NCBI RefSeq assembly: GCF_003730015.1
Contig: NZ_RJTU01000065.1
Coordinates: 1 to 64,000, forward strand
DNA from: Epilithonimonas hominis
Lineage (GTDB): Bacteria > Bacteroidota > Bacteroidia > Flavobacteriales > Weeksellaceae
DNA length: 64,000 bases
Direction of reading: 5' to 3'
Every line of letters starts with the position of its first letter. Position 1 is the stretch's first letter. A program made the position numbers and the translations under genes. This document shows, in pieces, positions 21,470-31,431 of the stretch. Below the pieces are notes generated by a model. It saw only the letters and a list, made by a program, of their open reading frames with translations. It did not search any database and was not told the origin of the DNA.

Positions 21470-21964
21470 ATGAAGAATAAAAACTTGTTTGAAAGATTTG
21501 CCAACTGGGCAACCAAGTTTAAGGGGAGTTCATATGCTTTCATTGGAGCAACTTTAATTGTTATAATCTGGGCGGTTTCAGGACCGTTTTTCGATTACTC
21601 GGAAACATGGCAGCTGGTTATCAATACAGGCACTACAATTATAACATTTCTGATGGTTTTTCTGATTCAGAAAGCACAAAACAAAGATTCCAAAGCTATA
21701 CAAATAAAGCTAAATGAGCTTATTGCTTCCAATGAGAAAGCCAGCAACCGAATCGTTGATATAGAAGATCTTACCGAGAAAGAATTAGATCAATTGCATT
21801 GCTATTACGAAAAACTAGCAGATTTTGCAGAAGAAGATTTGGATATTCATCAGTCTCACTCTATCGATGTTGCTCAAAGAAATCAGGATTACAAATACAA
21901 GGCTTTCCAAAAACGACACGAAGAGTGGCTTGCGAAGCAGAACCAAAAAAAGGAATCACATTGA
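21470..21964 (+). CDS. Low-affinity iron permease family small membrane protein
   Basis: A 164-residue protein resembling the bacterial low-affinity iron permease (Iron_permease) family. It opens with an amphipathic FERFANWATKFKGSS segment. Two membrane helices follow (FIGATLIVIIWAVSGPFF and LVINTGTTIITFLMVFLIQ), then a family-typical cytoplasmic tail starting KAQNKDSKAIQIKLNELI, with a charged, possibly coiled end. Despite the family name, iron transport by such short bacterial proteins is not established. Its stop codon lies inside the loop of its terminator hairpin. Confidence 0.82.
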   Translation: MKNKNLFERFANWATKFKGSSYAFIGATLIVIIWAVSGPFFDYSETWQLVINTGTTIITFLMVFLIQKAQNKDSKAIQIKLNELIASNEKASNRIVDIEDLTEKELDQLHCYYEKLADFAEEDLDIHQSHSIDVAQRNQDYKYKAFQKRHEEWLAKQNQKKESH

Positions 21965-21977
21965 TTCCTTTTTTTTT
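21945..21977 (+). terminator. Terminator overlapping the 3' end of the iron-permease-like gene
   Basis: The A-run plus GGAATC (21952-21957) pairs with GATTCC (21963-21968) and the T-run behind it. The stop codon at 21962-21964 falls at the loop and descending arm. It insulates the downstream rplC promoter. Confidence 0.85.
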
Positions 21978-22054
21978 AAATTAAAATTCCGGAAGAATAA
22001 ATCATTGGTGTTTTTTTATAAATCATTAAAAATCAAAATATTTTACTATAAATG

Positions 22055-22085
22055 TTTGTCAGTTTGAAAATTATACATAAATTTG
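22055..22085 (+). promoter_or_regulatory. Promoter of the rplC (S10-type) operon
   Basis: An exact TTTG (22055-22058), a 19-bp spacer and TAAATTTG (22078-22085) match the Bacteroidota promoter consensus. The leader to the rplC ATG is about 90 nt, which leaves room for autogenous control; no specific structure was identified. Confidence 0.8.
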
Positions 22086-22182
22086 CACACTCATTTTACG
22101 GAAGCAGTATGCCTATTTCAAACATAGATATCACAGGAACCGCTAAAATGCTGAATTAAAATATAATAGATATATATAAATA

Positions 22183-22809
22183 ATGTCAGGTATTATTGGT
22201 AAAAAAATCGGTATGACATCTTTGTTTAACGAAGAAGGAAAGAATATTCCTTGTACAGTTATTCAAGCTGGTCCATGCTCGGTTTTACAGGTCAGAACCG
22301 AAGAAGTTGACGGATACGTTGCCGTACAACTAGGTTTCGATGACAAGAGTGAGAAGAACGTTGGTAAAGCGTTAGCTGGTCATTTCAAAAAGGCTGGTTC
22401 AACTCCTAAAGCTAAGATCGTAGAATTCAGAAATGCATTCGAGCACGATGTTAAGACGGGAGATTTAGTGGAAGTGAACATGTTTGCAGAAGGAGAGTAT
22501 GTGGATGTAACAGGTACTTCTAAAGGTAAAGGTTTCCAAGGTGTTGTTAAAAGACACGGATTTGGAGGTGTAATGCAGGCAACTCATGGTCAGCACAACA
22601 GACTTAGAGCTCCAGGTTCTATCGGTGCTGGATCAGACCCTTCAAGAGTATTCAAAGGGATGAGAATGGCTGGAAGAATGGGAGGTAAGCAGGTAACTGT
22701 ACAAAACCTTCAAGTGTTAAAAGTGGATCAAGAACAAAATCTTTTAGTAGTAAAAGGTGCTGTTCCGGGAGCTAAAAATTCTTATGTAATTATCAAGAAA
22801 TGGAACTAG
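22183..22809 (+). CDS. rplC: 50S ribosomal protein L3
   Basis: A 208-residue 23S-binding protein that reaches the peptidyl-transferase centre. It begins [20 protein letters not shown], and the long loop [20 protein letters not shown] is intact. It heads the second ribosomal transcript because rpsJ is separated upstream. Its last 10 bp overlap rplD. Confidence 0.99.
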   Translation: MSGIIGKKIGMTSLFNEEGKNIPCTVIQAGPCSVLQVRTEEVDGYVAVQLGFDDKSEKNVGKALAGHFKKAGSTPKAKIVEFRNAFEHDVKTGDLVEVNMFAEGEYVDVTGTSKGKGFQGVVKRHGFGGVMQATHGQHNRLRAPGSIGAGSDPSRVFKGMRMAGRMGGKQVTVQNLQVLKVDQEQNLLVVKGAVPGAKNSYVIIKKWN

Positions 22810-23429
22810 TAGTATTAAATACATCAGGAAAAGAGACCGGAAGAAAAGTAACTCTAGACGAATCTGTATTCGGAATTGAGCCAAATCAGCACGCGGTTTA
22901 CTTAGAGGTTAAACAATATCTTGCTGCACAGCGTCAAGGTACTCATAAATCTAAAGAAAGAAGCGAAATCACTGCTTCTACTAGAAAGCTTAAGAAGCAA
23001 AAAGGTTCAGGATCTGCGAGATATGGTGATATCAAGTCGCCAACTTTCAAAGGTGGAGGTAGAGTGTTTGGTCCAAAACCAAGAGACTACAGATTCAAAT
23101 TGAACAAAGCGCTTAAAAGATTAGCAAAAAAATCTGTTCTTTCTCAGAAAATGAGAGACAACAGCATTAGAGTTTTAGAAAACTTGAGTTTTGATGCGCC
23201 TAAGACTAAAGAATTCATCACATTGTTGGATGCTTTAACGCTTACAGGTAAAAAATCATTATTCGTGCTTCCTGAAGCTAACAAGAATGTATATTTATCT
23301 TCAAGAAACTTGCCTAAAACAAGAGTGTTGAATTATAATGAGATTTCTTCTTATGATTTGATCAACGCAGGTGAGATTATCTTCTTAGAAGGTGCAGTAG
23401 AAAAATTTCAGGACAACTTAAAGAAATAA
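22800..23429 (+). CDS. rplD: 50S ribosomal protein L4
   Basis: A 209-residue protein lining the exit tunnel and, in other bacteria, an autoregulator of the S10 operon. The tunnel loop around [19 protein letters not shown] is conserved. The ATG at 22800 overlaps the end of rplC by 10 bp, suggesting translational coupling. Confidence 0.99.
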   Translation: MELVVLNTSGKETGRKVTLDESVFGIEPNQHAVYLEVKQYLAAQRQGTHKSKERSEITASTRKLKKQKGSGSARYGDIKSPTFKGGGRVFGPKPRDYRFKLNKALKRLAKKSVLSQKMRDNSIRVLENLSFDAPKTKEFITLLDALTLTGKKSLFVLPEANKNVYLSSRNLPKTRVLNYNEISSYDLINAGEIIFLEGAVEKFQDNLKK

Positions 23430-23432
23430 ATC

Positions 23433-23723
23433 ATGTCACTTATTATTAAACCAATTATTTCAGAAAAAGCAAACTATCTTACAGATCTAAGAGGTGCTTA
23501 TTCTTTCTTGGTAGCTCCAAAAGCTAACAAGATCCAGATTAAAGGTGCTATTGAGGCAGCTTATGGTGTAAAAGTAGCGGACGTTAGAACCATGATTTAT
23601 GCGCCTAAAGTTTCTTCTAAATACACGAAAAAAGGACTTCAAGTTGGGAAAACTAACAAATTGAAGAAAGCAGTTGTAACATTGGCTGCTGGAGAAGTTA
23701 TTGATATTTTCGCAACTAATTAA
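23433..23723 (+). CDS. rplW: 50S ribosomal protein L23
   Basis: A 96-residue exit-site protein that docks trigger factor and SRP. It has the typical KPIISEKANYLTDLRGAYSF start and KTNKLKKAVVTLAAGE end. Three bases separate it from rplD. Confidence 0.98.
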   Translation: MSLIIKPIISEKANYLTDLRGAYSFLVAPKANKIQIKGAIEAAYGVKVADVRTMIYAPKVSSKYTKKGLQVGKTNKLKKAVVTLAAGEVIDIFATN

Positions 23724-23742
23724 TTAATTATAAATAATAGTA

Positions 23743-24564
23743 ATGTCTGTTAGAAAATTAAAACCTATCACCCCGGGACAGAGATTCAGAGTTGTAAACA
23801 ACTTTGAGGAAATTACTACTAACAAGCCAGAGAAATCTCTGACAGTTGGTATTAAAAAGTCAGGTGGACGTAACCAAACTGGTAAAATGACCATGCGTTA
23901 CACCGGCGGTGGACACAAAAAGAAATACAGAATTATCGACTTCAAAAGAAACAAATTCAACGTTGAAGCTACGGTAAAAACTGTAGAGTATGATCCAAAC
24001 AGAACTGCATTCATCGCTTTAGTTGAATATGCAGATGGAGAGAAAAGATATATCATCGCTCCAAACGGGATCAAAGTAGATCAAAAAATCGTTTCAGGAG
24101 AAAGCGTAGAACCAAATGTAGGTAACGCAATGAAATTGAAAAACATTCCATTGGGTACCGTAATTTCTTGTGTAGAGATGAAGCCTGGACAAGGTGCAAT
24201 CTTGGCAAGAAGTGCTGGTTCTTCAGCTCAATTGACCTCAAGAGACGGAAAATATGCAATCATCAAATTGCCTTCAGGAGAATCCAGAATGATCCTTACT
24301 GAATGTATGGCAATGGTTGGATCGGTTTCTAACTCAGATCATCAGCTGACAGTATCAGGTAAGGCTGGTAGAAGCAGATGGTTAGGTAGAAGACCAAGAA
24401 CAAGACCGGTAGTAATGAACCCTGTAGATCACCCAATGGGTGGTGGTGAAGGACGTTCTTCTGGAGGTCACCCAAGATCTAGAAACGGTATGCCGGCTAA
24501 AGGTTACAAGACTAGAAAGAAAAACAAAGTGTCTAACCGTTACATCGTATCTAAAAGAAAATAA
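23743..24564 (+). CDS. rplB: 50S ribosomal protein L2
   Basis: A 273-residue primary 23S binder needed for subunit joining and peptidyl transfer. The highly conserved [19 protein letters not shown] segment, which contains the functionally important histidine, is intact near the C-terminus. Confidence 0.99.
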   Translation: MSVRKLKPITPGQRFRVVNNFEEITTNKPEKSLTVGIKKSGGRNQTGKMTMRYTGGGHKKKYRIIDFKRNKFNVEATVKTVEYDPNRTAFIALVEYADGEKRYIIAPNGIKVDQKIVSGESVEPNVGNAMKLKNIPLGTVISCVEMKPGQGAILARSAGSSAQLTSRDGKYAIIKLPSGESRMILTECMAMVGSVSNSDHQLTVSGKAGRSRWLGRRPRTRPVVMNPVDHPMGGGEGRSSGGHPRSRNGMPAKGYKTRKKNKVSNRYIVSKRK

Positions 24565-24566
24565 TT

Positions 24567-24845
24567 ATGGCAAGATCACTTAAAAAAGGACCATTCATTC
24601 ATCATACTTTAGATAAGAAGGTTCAGGCAAACGTTGAGTCTGGTAAGAAGACTGTTATCAAAACTTGGTCTAGAGCATCTATGATTTCTCCAGACTTCGT
24701 AGGGCAAACTATCGCTGTTCACAATGGGAAGTCTTTTATCCCTGTATATGTAACAGAAAACATGGTTGGTCATAAGTTAGGCGAATTTTCTCCGACTAGA
24801 TCTTTCAGAGGTCACGGTGGTAACAAAAATAAAGGAGGTAGATAA
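24567..24845 (+). CDS. rpsS: 30S ribosomal protein S19
   Basis: A 92-residue 30S head protein, partner of S13. It begins [15 protein letters not shown] and contains [20 protein letters not shown] and the [12 protein letters not shown] segment. It has a 2-bp gap on each side. Confidence 0.99.
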   Translation: MARSLKKGPFIHHTLDKKVQANVESGKKTVIKTWSRASMISPDFVGQTIAVHNGKSFIPVYVTENMVGHKLGEFSPTRSFRGHGGNKNKGGR

Positions 24846-24847
24846 TC

Positions 24848-25243
24848 ATGGGATCAAGAAAAAGAGAAAGTGCTTTAGCACGTAAAATAGCAAACCAAGA
24901 TGTGGCAAAAGCGTTACATAACGACTGTCCGTCTTCTCCAAGAAAAATGAGATTAGTTGCTGACATCATTAGAGGGGTAGAAGTTGATAAAGCTTTATAT
25001 ATCCTAAAATACTCTAAGAAAGATGCATCTAACAAATTAGAAAAAGTATTGCTTTCTGCTATTGCAAACTGGCAAGCTAAAAACGAAGGTGCTGACATCG
25101 AGGAGGCTAACCTTATCGTTAAAGAAATATTTGTAGACAGTGCAAGACAATTGAAGAGACTAAGACCTGCCCCACAAGGTAGAGGTTACAGAATCAGAAA
25201 AAGATCAAACCACATTACACTAATTTTAGGTACTAAAAATTAA
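24848..25243 (+). CDS. rplV: 50S ribosomal protein L22
   Basis: A 131-residue exit-tunnel protein. The beta-hairpin region with [19 protein letters not shown], where macrolide-resistance insertions occur in other bacteria, looks normal. Confidence 0.99.
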   Translation: MGSRKRESALARKIANQDVAKALHNDCPSSPRKMRLVADIIRGVEVDKALYILKYSKKDASNKLEKVLLSAIANWQAKNEGADIEEANLIVKEIFVDSARQLKRLRPAPQGRGYRIRKRSNHITLILGTKN

Positions 25244-25251
25244 TTCAAGGT

Positions 25252-25986
25252 ATGGGACAGAAGACAAATCCAATTGGTAACAGATTAGGTATCATCAGAG
25301 GATGGGATTCGAACTGGTTCGGTGGAAAAAACTACGGTGATAAAATCGCTGAAGACTACAAAATCAGAAGATACCTTGAAGCAAGATTATCTAAAGGTGG
25401 TATTTCAAAAATTTATATTGAAAGAACACTAAAATTAGTAACAGTAACTATCACTACTGCAAGACCAGGTTTAATCATCGGAAAAGGCGGTCAGGAAGTT
25501 GATAAATTGAAAGAAGAATTGAAAAAATTGACTGGAAAGGATATTCAGATCAACATCTTCGAAATCAAAAGACCTGAGCTTGACGCTGTTTTAGTTGCTG
25601 ACAGTATTGCTAAACAAATCGAAAACAGAATCTCTTACAGAAGAGCTGTTAAGATGGCAATAGCAAGCACAATGAGAATGGGTGCAGAAGGTATCAAAGT
25701 GATGATCTCCGGAAGATTGAACGGTGCAGAGATGGCGAGATCAGAGTCTTTCAAAGAAGGAAGAATTCCTTTGTCCACTTTCCGTGCAGATATCGATTAT
25801 CATATCGGTGAAGCATTAACTCAATACGGTAAGCTTGGTGTGAAAGTTTGGATTATGAAAGGTGAAGTTTACGGTAAAAGAGAACTTACACCACTTGTAG
25901 GACAACAGAAAAAAGCACCTGCTGGCGGTAGAGAAAGAGGCGAGAGAGGAGAAAGAGGAGACAGAAAACCAAGAAGAAATAATTAA
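25252..25986 (+). CDS. rpsC: 30S ribosomal protein S3
   Basis: A 244-residue mRNA-entry protein. The KH domain loop [17 protein letters not shown] (near residues 73-89) and the S3_C segment with [15 protein letters not shown] are intact. The C-terminus ends in a low-complexity Arg/Gly/Glu tail with tandem GERGER-like units. A 78-bp gap to rplP follows, larger than others in the run. Confidence 0.99.
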   Translation: MGQKTNPIGNRLGIIRGWDSNWFGGKNYGDKIAEDYKIRRYLEARLSKGGISKIYIERTLKLVTVTITTARPGLIIGKGGQEVDKLKEELKKLTGKDIQINIFEIKRPELDAVLVADSIAKQIENRISYRRAVKMAIASTMRMGAEGIKVMISGRLNGAEMARSESFKEGRIPLSTFRADIDYHIGEALTQYGKLGVKVWIMKGEVYGKRELTPLVGQQKKAPAGGRERGERGERGDRKPRRNN

Positions 25987-26064
25987 TAAAATTTTAGAGG
26001 ATAGTTTTTAAATGACCGTTACTTTTTTAAAATCTAAATTCTAAAATCTAAAATTTAAGAAATT

Positions 26065-26490
26065 ATGTTACAACCAAAAAGAACCAAATTCCGTAGAGTT
26101 CATAAGATGAAAATGAAGGGGATTGCCCAGAGAGGTAATCAACTTGCTTACGGAACTTTCGGGATCAAAGCGACTGAAGGTGCTTGGATCACTGCAAGAC
26201 AGATTGAAGCAGCGCGTATCGCGGCTACAAGATATATGAAAAGAGAAGGTCAGCTATGGATCAAAATATTCCCGGATAAGCCGATTACTAAGAAACCAGC
26301 CGAAGTAAGGATGGGTAAAGGTAAAGGTGCTGTAGAATATTGGGTAGCCGTAGTAAAACCTGGTAAAATTATGTTCGAAATTGGTGGAGTGCCTTACGAA
26401 GTGGCGAAAGAAGCTCTTAGACTTGCTGCGCAGAAATTGCCGGTAGTTACCAAATTCATAGTTGCAAACGATTTTGTTAAACCTCTTTAA
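26065..26490 (+). CDS. rplP: 50S ribosomal protein L16
   Basis: A 141-residue protein at the A-site tRNA elbow. It begins [19 protein letters not shown] and contains [19 protein letters not shown]. The 78 bp upstream hold only AT-rich TCTAAAAT-type repeats. Confidence 0.99.
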   Translation: MLQPKRTKFRRVHKMKMKGIAQRGNQLAYGTFGIKATEGAWITARQIEAARIAATRYMKREGQLWIKIFPDKPITKKPAEVRMGKGKGAVEYWVAVVKPGKIMFEIGGVPYEVAKEALRLAAQKLPVVTKFIVANDFVKPL

Positions 26491-26501
26491 TCTCTATTAT
26501 A

Positions 26502-26687
26502 ATGAAAAAAGCTGACATCAAGAATCTAAGCGTAGAGGATATCAAAGTTCAATTGGCAGATGCTATAGCTAATTACTCTAAAATGAAATTAGCACACAGA
26601 ATCAGCCCTGTTGAGAATCCGATTCAGATCAGAGATTTGAGAAAAACAATCGCAAGACTAAATACAGAGTTAACTAACAAACAATAA
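26502..26687 (+). CDS. rpmC: 50S ribosomal protein L29
   Basis: A 61-residue helical-hairpin protein at the exit site, with [14 protein letters not shown] and [18 protein letters not shown]. Eleven bases after rplP. Confidence 0.98.
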   Translation: MKKADIKNLSVEDIKVQLADAIANYSKMKLAHRISPVENPIQIRDLRKTIARLNTELTNKQ

Positions 26688-26701
26688 TATTCCTTTTTAC
26701 A

Positions 26702-26956
26702 ATGGAAAGAAATTTAAGAAAAGAAAGAATCGGGGTAGTTTCCAGCAATAAAATGGAAAAAACTATTGTTGTTAGCGAAACTACGAGAGTAAAGCACCCA
26801 ATGTACGGTAAGTTCGTGTTAAAAACGAAAAAATATACTGCACACGATGAGAACAATGAGTGCAACGAAGGAGATACAGTTTTGATTACAGAAACTAGAC
26901 CTTTGAGCAAGAACAAGAGATGGAGATTAGTAAGAATCATAGAAAAAGCTAAGTAA
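26702..26956 (+). CDS. rpsQ: 30S ribosomal protein S17
   Basis: An 84-residue OB-fold 16S binder. It has the [19 protein letters not shown] start and [19 protein letters not shown] end of the family. Confidence 0.99.
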   Translation: MERNLRKERIGVVSSNKMEKTIVVSETTRVKHPMYGKFVLKTKKYTAHDENNECNEGDTVLITETRPLSKNKRWRLVRIIEKAK

Positions 26957-26958
26957 TA

Positions 26959-27327
26959 ATGTTACAAACAGAATCAAGATTAAAAGTTGCTGATAACACA
27001 GGTGCTAAAGAAGTATTGGTGATCAGAGTTCTGGGAGGAACCAGAAGAAGATATGCTTCAGTTGGTGATAAAATCGTTGTTACTATCAAAGATTCTACAC
27101 CATCAGGAAACGCAAAAAAAGGTCAAGTATCTAAAGCAGTTGTTGTAAGAACTAAAAAAGCAGTTAGAAGAAAAGATGGATCTTACATCAAATTCGAAGA
27201 CAATGCTTGCGTATTACTAAACGCTGCTGGAGAAATGAGAGGAACACGTGTTTTCGGACCGGTTGCCCGTGAGTTGAGAGACAAAGAATATATGAAAGTG
27301 ATTTCATTAGCTCCTGAAGTACTTTAA
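26959..27327 (+). CDS. rplN: 50S ribosomal protein L14
   Basis: A 122-residue bridge protein (inter-subunit contact). It contains [20 protein letters not shown] and [20 protein letters not shown], and has the normal full length. Confidence 0.99.
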   Translation: MLQTESRLKVADNTGAKEVLVIRVLGGTRRRYASVGDKIVVTIKDSTPSGNAKKGQVSKAVVVRTKKAVRRKDGSYIKFEDNACVLLNAAGEMRGTRVFGPVARELRDKEYMKVISLAPEVL

Positions 27328-27345
27328 TTTTAAAATTTTAAGAAA

Positions 27346-27666
27346 ATGACAAAAGTTAAAATAAAAAGAGGAGACAACGTAATCGTTACTACCGGAAAAA
27401 ATAAAGGAAGTAAAGGTGAAGTTCTTGAGGTAATCAGAAAAGAAGGTAAAGATCCTAGAGTAATTGTTGCAGGTATTAATATTGTTAAGAAACATACTAA
27501 ACCATCTGCTCAAAATCCTCAAGGTGGAATCGTTGAGAAAGAGGCTTCACTACATATTTCAAACGTATCATTGGTTGATAAAAGCGGAAAAGCTACAAAA
27601 GCTGGATACAAAGTAGAAGGTGATAAAAAAGTGAGAGTTGCAAAAACAACTGGTGAAACTTTATAA
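27346..27666 (+). CDS. rplX: 50S ribosomal protein L24
   Basis: A 106-residue assembly-initiator protein. The N-terminal KOW motif ([19 protein letters not shown]) is near residues 14-32. Confidence 0.98.
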   Translation: MTKVKIKRGDNVIVTTGKNKGSKGEVLEVIRKEGKDPRVIVAGINIVKKHTKPSAQNPQGGIVEKEASLHISNVSLVDKSGKATKAGYKVEGDKKVRVAKTTGETL

Positions 27667-27677
27667 TTAAAATTACA

Positions 27678-28229
27678 ATGGAATATATAGTAAGACCAAA
27701 ACAACAATATAAAGATAAAATTGTTCCTGCAATGATGGAAGAATTTGGGTACAAAAGCGTAATGCAAGTGCCTAAATTAGTAAAAATCGTTGTATCACAA
27801 GGTTTGGGTGCTGCTACAGCCGACAAGAAGATTGTAGACTATGCAGTAGAAGAACTTACAGCAATTACCGGTCAAAAAGCTGTTGGTACTTTGTCTAAAA
27901 AAGATGAGGCTGCCTTCAAATTGAGAAAGGGAATGCCAGTAGGAGCAAGAGTAACTCTAAGAGCTGATAAAATGTATGAGTTCTTGGATAGATTAACTTC
28001 TTCTGCACTTCCAAGAATCAGAGATTTCTCTGGAATCAAAGCAGATGGTTTCGATGGTAGAGGTAATTATAACTTGGGTATTACTGAGCAGATTATCTTC
28101 CCGGAGATTGTTATTGACAAAGTGAAGAAAATCCAAGGGATGGACATTACTCTCGTAACATCTGCGAAAACTGACAAAGAAGCTAAAGCACTATTAACTC
28201 ACTTCGGTTTACCTTTCAAAAAGAACTAA
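27678..28229 (+). CDS. rplE: 50S ribosomal protein L5
   Basis: A 183-residue 5S-rRNA-binding protein of the central protuberance, with [20 protein letters not shown] near the start and [18 protein letters not shown]. It normally starts the spc block, but here it continues the rplC transcript with a 12-bp gap. Confidence 0.99.
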   Translation: MEYIVRPKQQYKDKIVPAMMEEFGYKSVMQVPKLVKIVVSQGLGAATADKKIVDYAVEELTAITGQKAVGTLSKKDEAAFKLRKGMPVGARVTLRADKMYEFLDRLTSSALPRIRDFSGIKADGFDGRGNYNLGITEQIIFPEIVIDKVKKIQGMDITLVTSAKTDKEAKALLTHFGLPFKKN

Positions 28230-28232
28230 GAA

Positions 28233-28502
28233 ATGGCTAAAGAATCAATGAAAGCGCGTGAGCGCAAAAGAGAAGCTACTGTAGCTAAATATGCTGAGAA
28301 AAGAAAGGCTCTTAAAGAAGCCGGAGATTACGAAGCATTGCAAAAACTTCCGAAAAATGCATCTCCTGTGAGACTTCACAACAGATGTAAACTAACAGGA
28401 AGACCAAGAGGATATATGAGAACGTTTGGTATCTCCAGAGTAACTTTCCGTGAAATGGCAAACAACGGTCTTATCCCAGGTGTTAAAAAAGCAAGTTGGT
28501 AA
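28233..28502 (+). CDS. rpsN: 30S ribosomal protein S14 (zinc-free type)
   Basis: The 89-residue form of S14 without the CxxC zinc motif; only one Cys is present ([15 protein letters not shown]). The conserved [12 protein letters not shown] segment and KKASW end are present. It is the last gene before an apparent terminator, with rpsH 338 bp away. Confidence 0.98.
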   Translation: MAKESMKARERKREATVAKYAEKRKALKEAGDYEALQKLPKNASPVRLHNRCKLTGRPRGYMRTFGISRVTFREMANNGLIPGVKKASW

Positions 28503-28516
28503 GCAATTAAAATTTT

Positions 28517-28556
28517 TACAGCTGACTTCTATATTTTTATAAGTCAGCTGTATTTT
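28517..28556 (+). terminator. Terminator-like hairpin after rpsN
   Basis: A perfect 12-bp stem, TACAGCTGACTT (28517-28528) / AAGTCAGCTGTA (28541-28552), with a 12-nt AT loop is followed by a short TTTT. The T tract is short, so it could attenuate rather than fully stop transcription. Confidence 0.72.
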
Positions 28557-28626
28557 AATAAATAGAGGACAAAATTAGGTCGAATGACATGCAAAATAAA
28601 AAAAATAAATCTTTTTATTTTTTTTG

Positions 28627-28634
28627 TACTTTTG
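28627..28634 (+). promoter_or_regulatory. -7 promoter element inside the ribosomal cluster
   Basis: TACTTTTG followed by CATCC is an exact TAnnTTTG match. It lies between the rpsN terminator and rpsH and would start transcription near 28641, giving about 200 nt of leader. No clear -33 TTTG was found. Confidence 0.6.
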
Positions 28635-28640
28635 CATCCG

Positions 28641-28840
28641 CTTAGAAAATTTTTTTTCTGGGAGATTAATTTTCGTTTAGAAAATATTTATTAAATAGAT
28701 TAATAAATCAAAGTGACAATTAAGTTGTTTAGATACTGAAGGTAAAATGTGAGATGGAGAAATATTCGAAATCTATATATATTTAATCTTCAAGTCTTTT
28801 CAATACTGGTTGTCATTAACCAATAATTTAAAATAAAGAA
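28641..28840 (+). promoter_or_regulatory. Long untranslated leader of rpsH
   Basis: Two hundred bases with no credible open frame between the putative start site and the rpsH ATG. A TGACAA (from 28712) and a TTGTCA (near 28810) could pair over a long distance and enclose most of the leader. Spc-type operons are autoregulated by S8 in other bacteria, so a protein-binding leader is plausible, but no S8-site match was confirmed. Confidence 0.35.
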
Positions 28841-29239
28841 ATGGTAACAGATCCAATTTCAGATTTCCTAACAAGAGTAAGGAACGCACAAAGCGCAGGC
28901 CACAAAGTGGTGGAAATTCCTGCATCGAAAATCAAAAAAGAGATCACTAAGATTCTTTTCGACCAAGGTTATATCCTAAACTATAAGTTTGAGGATAATG
29001 CGGTTCAGGGAAGTATCAAGATCGCTTTGAAGTATGATAAGCAAACAAACAAACCTGCTATCAAATCTATCCAGAGAGCTTCTAGACCAGGTCTTCGTCA
29101 GTACAAAGGTTCTGAGGAACTTCCAAGAGTACTAAACGGGCTTGGTGTTGCAATCATCTCTACTTCTAAAGGAGTGATGACTGATAAGAAAGCTAGACAA
29201 GAGAAAGTGGGAGGTGAAGTAATTTGCTACGTATATTAA
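28841..29239 (+). CDS. rpsH: 30S ribosomal protein S8
   Basis: A 132-residue 16S binder and, in E. coli, translational repressor of the spc operon. It begins [17 protein letters not shown] and ends [11 protein letters not shown]. It is the first gene after the internal promoter and long leader. Confidence 0.99.
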   Translation: MVTDPISDFLTRVRNAQSAGHKVVEIPASKIKKEITKILFDQGYILNYKFEDNAVQGSIKIALKYDKQTNKPAIKSIQRASRPGLRQYKGSEELPRVLNGLGVAIISTSKGVMTDKKARQEKVGGEVICYVY

Positions 29240-29257
29240 TTTTTTAAAACAAGGAAA

Positions 29258-29803
29258 ATGTCAAGAATTGGTAAAGCAATTATAGAAGTTCCTGCTGGTG
29301 TTACAGTAACTGAGAAAGACAGTGTTGTAACGGTTAAAGGTCCTAAAGGAGAATTGTCTCAGGAACTTACAGGGGGAATCAGCTTCTCACAAGAAGACGG
29401 TGTGCTTACATTCACTCGTCCTTCAGACTCAAAAGAACATAAAGCGCTACACGGTTTATACAGAGCGCTTGTCAACAATATGATTGTTGGTACTTCTACA
29501 GGATTTACTAAGCAATTAGAATTAGTAGGGGTTGGATACAGAGCATCTCACAATGGACAGAGATTAGAACTTGCTCTAGGTTTCTCGCACGCTATTGTAC
29601 TAGAATTACCGAAAGAGGTTACTCTAGATACATTGACTGAAAAAGGTAAGAATCCTATCATTACATTATCTTCTTACGATAATCAACTTCTTGGAATGGT
29701 GGCTGCAAAGATCAGATCTTTCAGAAAACCTGAGCCTTATAAAGGAAAAGGTGTGAAATTCGTGGGTGAAATCATCAGAAGAAAAGCCGGTAAATCTGCA
29801 TAA
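29258..29803 (+). CDS. rplF: 50S ribosomal protein L6
   Basis: A 181-residue protein near the factor-binding site. It contains [20 protein letters not shown] and the C-terminal signature [19 protein letters not shown]. Confidence 0.99.
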   Translation: MSRIGKAIIEVPAGVTVTEKDSVVTVKGPKGELSQELTGGISFSQEDGVLTFTRPSDSKEHKALHGLYRALVNNMIVGTSTGFTKQLELVGVGYRASHNGQRLELALGFSHAIVLELPKEVTLDTLTEKGKNPIITLSSYDNQLLGMVAAKIRSFRKPEPYKGKGVKFVGEIIRRKAGKSA

Positions 29804-29814
29804 AATTTAAGAAA

Positions 29815-30168
29815 ATGGCATTAACAAAAGTTGAAAAACGAATCAGAATCAAAAGAAGAGTAAGAGGAAAGATCTCCGGATCTGCAGAATTACCAAGATT
29901 GTCTGTATTCAAAAGTAATAAAGAGATCTACGCTCAGTTAGTAGATGATAAAGAAGGTAAAACATTAGTATCTGCTTCTTCCAGAGAGAAAGGTGTAGAT
30001 GCTAAAGGAACTAAAACCGAGGTTTCTGAAGCAGTTGGTAAAGCTATTGCAGCTAAAGCTCTTGCAGCAGGAATCGAGAATGTTGTATTTGATAGAAATG
30101 GTTTCGTGTATCATGGTAGAGTAAAAGCTCTTGCTGACGGTGCTAGAGAAGCAGGTCTTAAATTCTAA
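29815..30168 (+). CDS. rplR: 50S ribosomal protein L18
   Basis: A 117-residue 5S-rRNA-binding protein. It has a basic N-terminus ([20 protein letters not shown]) and a conserved end ([19 protein letters not shown]). Confidence 0.99.
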   Translation: MALTKVEKRIRIKRRVRGKISGSAELPRLSVFKSNKEIYAQLVDDKEGKTLVSASSREKGVDAKGTKTEVSEAVGKAIAAKALAAGIENVVFDRNGFVYHGRVKALADGAREAGLKF

Positions 30169-30186
30169 TTTTTAATTTCAGAACAT

Positions 30187-30705
30187 ATGTTAGATAGTAA
30201 TATAGAAAGAGTAAAACCTGGAGGATTAGAATTGAAAGATCGTCTGGTTGCTGTAAATAGAGTAACTAAAGTAACAAAAGGTGGTAGGGCATTTGGTTTT
30301 TCTGCAATTGTAGTTGTTGGAAACGAAGATGGTGTTATCGGTTACGGACTTGGAAAATCTAAGGAAGTTGCTTCTGCTATTGCTAAGGCTGTAGAGGATG
30401 CTAAGAAAAACTTGGTAAAAGTTCCTGTAATCAACCATACTATTCCTCACCAGACTTCTGCTAGATATGGTGGTGCTGATATCTTCTTGAGACCAGCTTC
30501 TCACGGTACAGGACTTATCGCTGGTGGTGCTGTAAGAGCGGTACTGGAGTCTGCAGGGGTACACGATGTATTGTCAAAATCTAAAGGTTCTTCTAACCCT
30601 CACAATGTGGTAAAGGCAACTTTCAACGCATTATTGGATATCAGAAGACCAGAAGAGATTGCAAGAATGAGAGGAGTTTCTTTAAGTAAAGTGTTTAACG
30701 GTTAA
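30187..30705 (+). CDS. rpsE: 30S ribosomal protein S5
   Basis: A 172-residue decoding-fidelity protein. It has the dsRBD-like N-domain ([20 protein letters not shown]) and C-domain ([19 protein letters not shown]). Spectinomycin-loop residues look typical. Confidence 0.99.
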   Translation: MLDSNIERVKPGGLELKDRLVAVNRVTKVTKGGRAFGFSAIVVVGNEDGVIGYGLGKSKEVASAIAKAVEDAKKNLVKVPVINHTIPHQTSARYGGADIFLRPASHGTGLIAGGAVRAVLESAGVHDVLSKSKGSSNPHNVVKATFNALLDIRRPEEIARMRGVSLSKVFNG

Positions 30706-30716
30706 TCATTATAACA

Positions 30717-30893
30717 ATGGCAACAATCAAAGTAAAATTAGTTAGAAGTGCTATTAATCGTTCTAAAACTCAGAAAAGAACACTGGAAGCACTAGGTTTC
30801 AAAAGACTTCAGCAAGTTGTAGAACACGAAGCAACACCATCTATCTTAGGTATGATTGCTTCTGTAAGTCACTTACTGGAAGTTCAAAAATAA
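30717..30893 (+). CDS. rpmD: 50S ribosomal protein L30
   Basis: A short gene of 58 codons that starts 11 bp after rpsE. The translation begins MATIKVKLVRSAINRS, has the family segment RTLEALGFKRLQQ and ends SHLLEVQK. This is the expected size and position for L30. Confidence 0.97.
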   Translation: MATIKVKLVRSAINRSKTQKRTLEALGFKRLQQVVEHEATPSILGMIASVSHLLEVQK

Positions 30894-30912
30894 GAACAAT
30901 AGACAAAGAGAA

Positions 30913-30935
30913 AAGAGACTCTTTTTAGGTCTCTT
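30913..30935 (+). other. Small hairpin between rpmD and rplO
   Basis: AAGAGAC (30913-30919) pairs with GTCTCTT (30929-30935) in the 78-bp gap. It lacks a proper T tract, so it is more likely an mRNA processing or stability element, or a weak attenuator, than a terminator. Confidence 0.4.
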
Positions 30936-30971
30936 ATCTCTTATCTTTTAATCTATAATTTCAATACAACA

Positions 30972-31421
30972 ATGAATTTAAATAATATACAACCAGCAGC
31001 AGGTTCTACTCACAATTCAAAAAGAATTGGTAGAGGACAAGGTAGCGGTAAAGGTGGTACTTCGACAAAAGGACATAAGGGTCAAAAAGCGAGAGCTGGT
31101 TATTCTCAGAAAATCGGTTTTGAAGGTGGACAGATGCCTTTGCAAAGAAGATTACCTAAATTTGGTTTCAAAAACATTAATAGAAAAGAGTTTAGAGCAA
31201 TCAACCTTGATACGATTCAAACTTTGATCGATACTAAAAATATCACTGGTGATATCACTAGAGATGTATTAGTAGAAAACGGTCTGGCTTCTAAAAATGA
31301 ATTAGTAAAAATCCTAGGGAGAGGTGATTTGAAAGCTGGTGTTTCAATCTCTGCTGATAAATTTACTAAGTCTGCTGAGGAAGCAATCAATAAGGCTGGA
31401 GGTAAAGCAATTACTCTTTAA
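30972..31421 (+). CDS. rplO: 50S ribosomal protein L15
   Basis: A 149-residue late-assembly protein. It has the glycine-rich N-terminal extension (IGRGQGSGKGGTSTKGHKGQ) and the GGQMPLQRRLPKFGF segment. Confidence 0.99.
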   Translation: MNLNNIQPAAGSTHNSKRIGRGQGSGKGGTSTKGHKGQKARAGYSQKIGFEGGQMPLQRRLPKFGFKNINRKEFRAINLDTIQTLIDTKNITGDITRDVLVENGLASKNELVKILGRGDLKAGVSISADKFTKSAEEAINKAGGKAITL

Positions 31422-31431
31422 TTAATCACTA

